Origin: Loripinus fragilis | Taxonomy: Eukaryota > Mollusca > Bivalvia > Lucinida > Lucinidae | Direction of reading: 5' to 3' | NCBI GenBank assembly: GCA_964019695.1 | Contig: OZ026524.1 | Span: forward strand, 27,196,164 to 27,260,163 | Length of the DNA stretch: 64,000 nt | Part shown: positions 54,901 to 60,900 of the stretch, piece by piece | Layout of the letters: each line of letters opens with the position of its first letter | How positions within the stretch are numbered: position 1 is the stretch's first letter | The notes under the pieces: model-generated | Told to the model about the DNA's origin: nothing | Seen by the model: the letters and a program-made list of their open reading frames with translations, nothing else | The model's database searches: none | Position numbers and translations under genes: made by a program

Positions 54901-57900
54901 GTGACACAGGCTTGTCTGCAGTTTGTGATTGTGGTATTTCGTGTTCATACTCATTATTTTCAATCTAGAACACCCCATTGGCCCATTTGAAAGGCGATTG
55001 GCGCAATTTTGGATGTCTACCGGTCTTCTGTTCGTAGAAAACTGGGTTCTGTATAGGAAAATATATTCACTTCAGGACTGTCTCATCCTGCAAGAAGAAT
55101 TTAACTCACTAGCTTAGGACAGTGGGAAGCTGATTGGCAAATGAAATTTTATGAAGACAGATGTCACTCTGTCACCCCCTGGGGGATCTTCACCCTGGAT
55201 TCTGCTGTTGTCAAAACACAACATTTGTTTAACTTTGGTTCGGCCTATAATCTTGAGAATGCAGCACTGATTTGAACCCCACATACAGATTTGATTTCAG
55301 TAATTCTTTACGTCCCATCAACAATCTTTCAGTTATATAGGAACAGGTCTTCCTGGGTTGAACCAGTACTAAGCTAGGATAAATGTGTCTTGCTCAAGGA
55401 CCACAACGCAGTGATGTCGGTGAGGCTCACAGCCCGCGGCACTTCGGTCTTGAGTCAAGCACTCTACCACTGAGCCACTGCGCTCCCAAAAAAAACCCCA
55501 CATACACTCTAAAACTTAGATTAAATTGAGAACGCTCTGAGGACGGCAGCCCGTTGGACCTGCAGATGGCGAAATGCAAGTAGTGTTTAGCAAAATGCTT
55601 GATGAGTTTGAGTGGACATCTCTTGAGGCCTGCATTGTGGGTATTGGTCTTCTTTCCTTCTCTTCCATAGGGTTCATTGTGGTGCTGTGTCTATCGAAAA
55701 AGACACATACTTAAACCTGCCCACAGTTCGAAAGTTACCAGGTTATCACATTGGATACTAGAAATACGCCCCCAGAAATATAGTTATCAAGTGCGGATCC
55801 AAAGGGGGAACAGGGGGTCCGGACCCCCCCCCCCCCCCCCTGGAAAATCACAAGTTATATGGGTTTCTATAGGGAATAAGCAATTTGACCCCCCCCCCCC
55901 CCCCCCCCCCCCCCCCTGGAAAAAGTTGGACCCCTCTGGAACCTTGAAAAATGACAGATTTCTTTGAATTTGACCATTTGACTTCTGTAAAATAAGTTGA
56001 GGACTAAAAAAAAAAAAAAAACGTTGTCAGAGCTTATTTTTGACAGACTGACCTTGACCCCCCCCCCCTGACGAAAATTCCTGGATCCCTGCATGGTTAT
56101 GTCCTGAAGAATAAGTTTTTCCCCTTACTGTTCCCACTTTGAAATATTTCTCCTAATGCTGTCACTACCCATACAACAGAAGAGATGAAGGCTCTCTCAT
56201 TTCTTCCAAACACAACAAAAAGTTCGTTGTTTATTCTCCAAACTTCAAAATTAGCACTCCTATCCGTAATTACCAGCATAAAGAAGATATTTACTGGGGC
56301 CGAAATCGCGCGGTACGAATCTTGCGCGCTACGAAAATATGATTATCAGCTTATTTGCAATCTATTTTCCGTAAAGTAACAATTTATTTTCGTGTTTTTA
56401 TCGGTAATAAAATATGAAGAAGGTTGGTATGTTTCTAAAAGTTACTTTATTTCATATTAGTTCCATCTTTGTTGCTGTCTTGAAGGCCAATTACAAATGT
56501 CATTAGTTTTCGTGACCATTCCAGTTCCGATGAACTCAGAAAAAAAACATGTAGATTTTGACTGTTTTATCACCTGTTAGTATGAAGGCCCCTTCTTTTT
56601 CTGAATGACCCCTTTTATAGATTATATGAGCCCTATTGGCATATAGATTGAACACAGCACATGGCGGCACCAGCTACGGAAAACGGTCATTTTATCCATT
56701 TTTTTTTTACAGAAACACCATTTTAATGTTTAGGGTCGCAGGTTTTTAAATAGGCACGGTCGGCAACCGGAACCACACATATATTTCATTTAGGCCTAAG
56801 CAAACAACAAAAAAAGTGTTCACAGAGTTAATGTTGTCCAATGACATGGGTAGCCTTGTTGTTTCAGCTTGAGGTTATGGGTTATGAAGGTAGCTCATAA
56901 TCAGTGTGGTACAGCAGGAGAACTTTGAACTTTCGCCCATGTGCATGTGCATATTTCTTAACTAGATCCATGCATGGTAATTTTTCATGCTTTTGTTATC
57001 GTCTGCTGACTTTTTTCATAATTAACTTTTTCAAAAAAATTTCCCATGAACACTATCAGAGTGCCAAACCGTTTCGATCCAGATCAGGACCGACATTTGT
57101 CGGTCCTGATCTGGGTCCAAACTGTTTGCAAATGTTATCAGCAGACGACAAAAAGTCACCGCTAGCAAGGAAAGAGTTAATGCCCTTTAATGATAAGACT
57201 TGTAATGTTTTCAGCTTGAGGTTATTAGCTCTTAATCAGTGTGGTACAGCAGAAGAACTTTGAACTTTCACCCATCTGCATGTCGATATTTCTTGACTCT
57301 TTGCATGCTTGGTAATTTTTCATGCTTTTGTTGTCGTCTGCTGACTTTTTTCATAATTAACTTTTTCAAAAAAATCACACATGAACACTATCAGAGTGTC
57401 ATATGGTTTTGATCCAGATCAGGACCGACATTTTGTTGGTCCTGATCTAGGTCCAAACTGTTTGCAACTGTTATCAGCAGATGACAAAAAAGTCGCTGCT
57501 ATCAAGGAGAGAGTTAATGTCCTTTAATGATAAGACTTTTAATGTTTCAGCTTTAGGCTATGGTGGTAGCTCTTAATCAGTGAGGTACAGCAGGAGAACT
57601 TTGAACTTCCACCCATGTGCATGTGTATATTTCTTAATTTTTTGCATGCTGGGTAATTTTTCATGCTTTTGTTGTCGTCTGCTGAATTTTTTCATAATTA
57701 ACTTTTTCAAAAAATCACCCTTGAACACTATCAGAGTGTCAAACGGTTTTGATCCAGATCAGGACCGACATTTTGTTGGTCCTGATCTGGGTCCAAACCG
57801 TTTGCAAATGTTATTAGCAGACGACAAAAAATGGCCTCAAGCAAGGAGAGGGTTAATGCCCTTTAAAGATAAGACTTTTAATGTTTCAGCTTTAGGCTAT

Positions 57901-60900
57901 GGTGGTAGCTCTTAATCAGTGAGGTACAGCAGGAGAACTTTGAACTTCTACCCATGTGCATGTGTATATTTCTTAATTTTTTGCATGCTGGGTAATTTTT
58001 CATGCTTTTGTTGTCTTCTGCTGACTTTTTTCATAAGTAACTTTTTGAAAAAATCTTCCATGAAGACTATCAGAGTGTCAAACGGTTTTGGTCCAGATCA
58101 GGACGGACATTTTGTCGGTCCTGATCCGGATCATAACTGTTTGCAAATGTTATCAGCAGACGACAAAAAGTCGCCACTAACAAGGAAAGAGTTACTGCCC
58201 TTTAATGATAAGACTTGTAATGTTTCAGCTTGAGGTTATGGAGGTAGCTCTGGATCAATGTGGTACAGCAGGAGAGAGAAGACTAGCCATTATCGACAAG
58301 AATAGAGACTTGTACTTAACCTCAGTGAGGGTATTTGGAACAGACAGAAAAACAGTCAAACTGGGTAAGAAAATATTAATCATATTTGACCTAGTACGCA
58401 ACCAGAGTTCTCACTAGGATTTTGAAAACAGGATTCATAGAATCCATCCCTGGAAAAAGTTGGAGTCAAAATTGAAAAATTGGAGTTTGACCTGGAAAAG
58501 TTGGAGTTTTTAGTTTTAGCCGAAATATGAAAGTTTTATTTACGAATGTAATGTCTTTTATCCTGCGAAATGGCAATTTCAAAATCCTTGTGAGGACTAG
58601 CTGTGAACAAAAAAGATTTTAGACCAAAAATAATAGTTTTTATCAGGTTACCGTGACAAACTTAAATACCACTCTTCCCCAACCCCTACACAATATTTCT
58701 AAACATTGTTGGGGGATTTCAAAGGGGCTATATTGTTTTTCCCATCTTCTCCATCAAAATAAGAATATTTTCATTTTTTAAATTTCAGGTATCATGAAAC
58801 ACATATTTTTATGTTTGGCCTTAAAAATGAAAAGCTAATACTATTGATACATGTAGTTGTTTTATTCATTTACAAGCAGACAGACAGACGAACGGATAGA
58901 CAGACGGATCTTTTGCAGATGTATAGAGCTAGCTCAATCATTTAATTATTTCCATGCATGTGCTTTTTTTGCACCTAGTCTAGCTAGTCTATGGCGATTG
59001 TTCCAAAATTATTAAAGATGATTATTTTGATTTCCTACCTACGTGCGAGATGATTTCAATGGTATAAAATGAATGGGTTTTCTTGCTGAAAGTCATATGT
59101 CTAAGAGTAGTTTATTTGATGGATAAAACGCCGTTAATTGATTTTATCAATAATTTGTTGCTAATGACGCTTCATTCGGAACGTTTGCCTTATCAGACGT
59201 TATCCTATTTGGTTTACCGATGTACCATCTTATTTTTATTTTATCAACTATCTGTCGAACTCGAGCTGTGTAAGCAATTTTATGTGTTCAAAAAAGTTAG
59301 AAACATTTAAACGAATGTGCGACTATCATTTGTCTTTACATGCACTCGGAAAAGCTAAAACAACCGACCATGTGCTTCTCAAATTTGCATCGTCATCATT
59401 ATTGTCTTGTCAATAAAGAGGCTGTCGCTGTGCAACGGTCTGATTGGCCGAGAGCCAAATGAGATCATGCCTACTGCTATCGGTCGACTGGAATTTTATG
59501 ACAAACCCTGGGGCATCGGATTAGCGGCGACCTTTTGATCTTTTGTGGCGGAAGCCAAATTTGGACTCCCGCTGTCGTCTTCAGATGTTTTTAAGGAGTT
59601 TGAGACGTGTCAGCAGAAAAAAAATTGGCTTAAAATAGAATCCCCAGCAGGTAAATGTACGCATACAAAACCAAAAGTTGGCCTAAAAATATGCCTGATT
59701 CGGCGTTTCCGAGAACTCTGGCAACTTTATCAAACTTCTACCCTATCATTCAGGGGTACTGTGGTGTAGTAGATAAGCCACTCGCCTTGTAAACCAGGGG
59801 TCAGGGCAGGGGACAAAATTTCCACTTGTCCGCTCATAATTACGAGTGAAATCTGGAAAGGACGAGCAATTCTTCACAAAGCACTTGTCCTGTAGGATGA
59901 GTGCTTTGGGAAGAATTACTCAAGGAAGTCATATTGCATATTACTCCCTTATGTTCTTTATTGCATACGCTTTTAAAGGACAAGTGCATGTGTTTGCAGG
60001 ACAAATGAAAATTGTAAGTCACTCGTCCTGCAGGACAAGTGCAATATTGAAATATTTTTGTCCCCTGTAGGGGTTTGATTCATGGCTTCACCAATCTGAA
60101 GAGTTCAAGACTTGAAACTGTGGCCCACGTCTCCATATGACCTTAGCTGTTGGTGGAACATAATACAAACAAATCGTGTGGATCCCGGGAGTGCAGTGGC
60201 TCAGTGGTAGAGTGCTTGACTCAAGACAACATCACTGTGTTGTGGTCCTAGAGCAAGACACATTTATCCTAGCTTAGTACTGGTTCAATCCAGGAAGACC
60301 CGTCCCTGTTTAACTGAAAGATTGTTGATGGGACGTAAAGAATCAAATTAAACAAACAAAAAGTGTGGATCCTGATCAGCTGGCATCATCACACTGTTTT
60401 TCATCCACTTGAGGAATGAATACCACCAGCGTTACTGCACCACTGAGTTGACTTGAATTCCTACTGTCAAAAACCTGCAATGCAATCAATGTGCACTTAT
60501 TCTGAGCGCAATAGGATAAATGGCTCTGAATTCCTGCAGTAGAACACTATCAGTTCAGATGATGAAATATACTTAAGGACTTTGAAAACGCATCACCCAG
60601 ATTAAATCCTTTATTACACAAACCCTGAGAATGTCAGCGAGATAATTGTTATTGCATATCGTAGTCTGACCAGCTTGTAGTATGTCCTAGAAAATTCATG
60701 GTTGTAAGTTTACTTTAAGGTATTGAAAAAGTATCCGTTTTAAGACATGGCTGGTCAATTTTGAAGGACACAAATTCAGTTGCAAGTTAACACGCGTTAG
60801 TTTTTATTACTGACTCAACAGATTTGCGTCCTTTGCTTCTTACACGATTGATGACATTTATCATTGAACGATTAGAAATGAAATGACAGGTCGGTATGCT

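Noticed and set aside
55826..55915. Proline-rich open frame across poly-C runs
   Set aside because: Homopolymer runs of C create it; the run lengths themselves may be unreliable in the assembly.
56904..58233. Three related open frames of 104-119 codons
   Set aside because: They are parallel translations of the tandem exon 13/MITE units, running mostly through MITE sequence.
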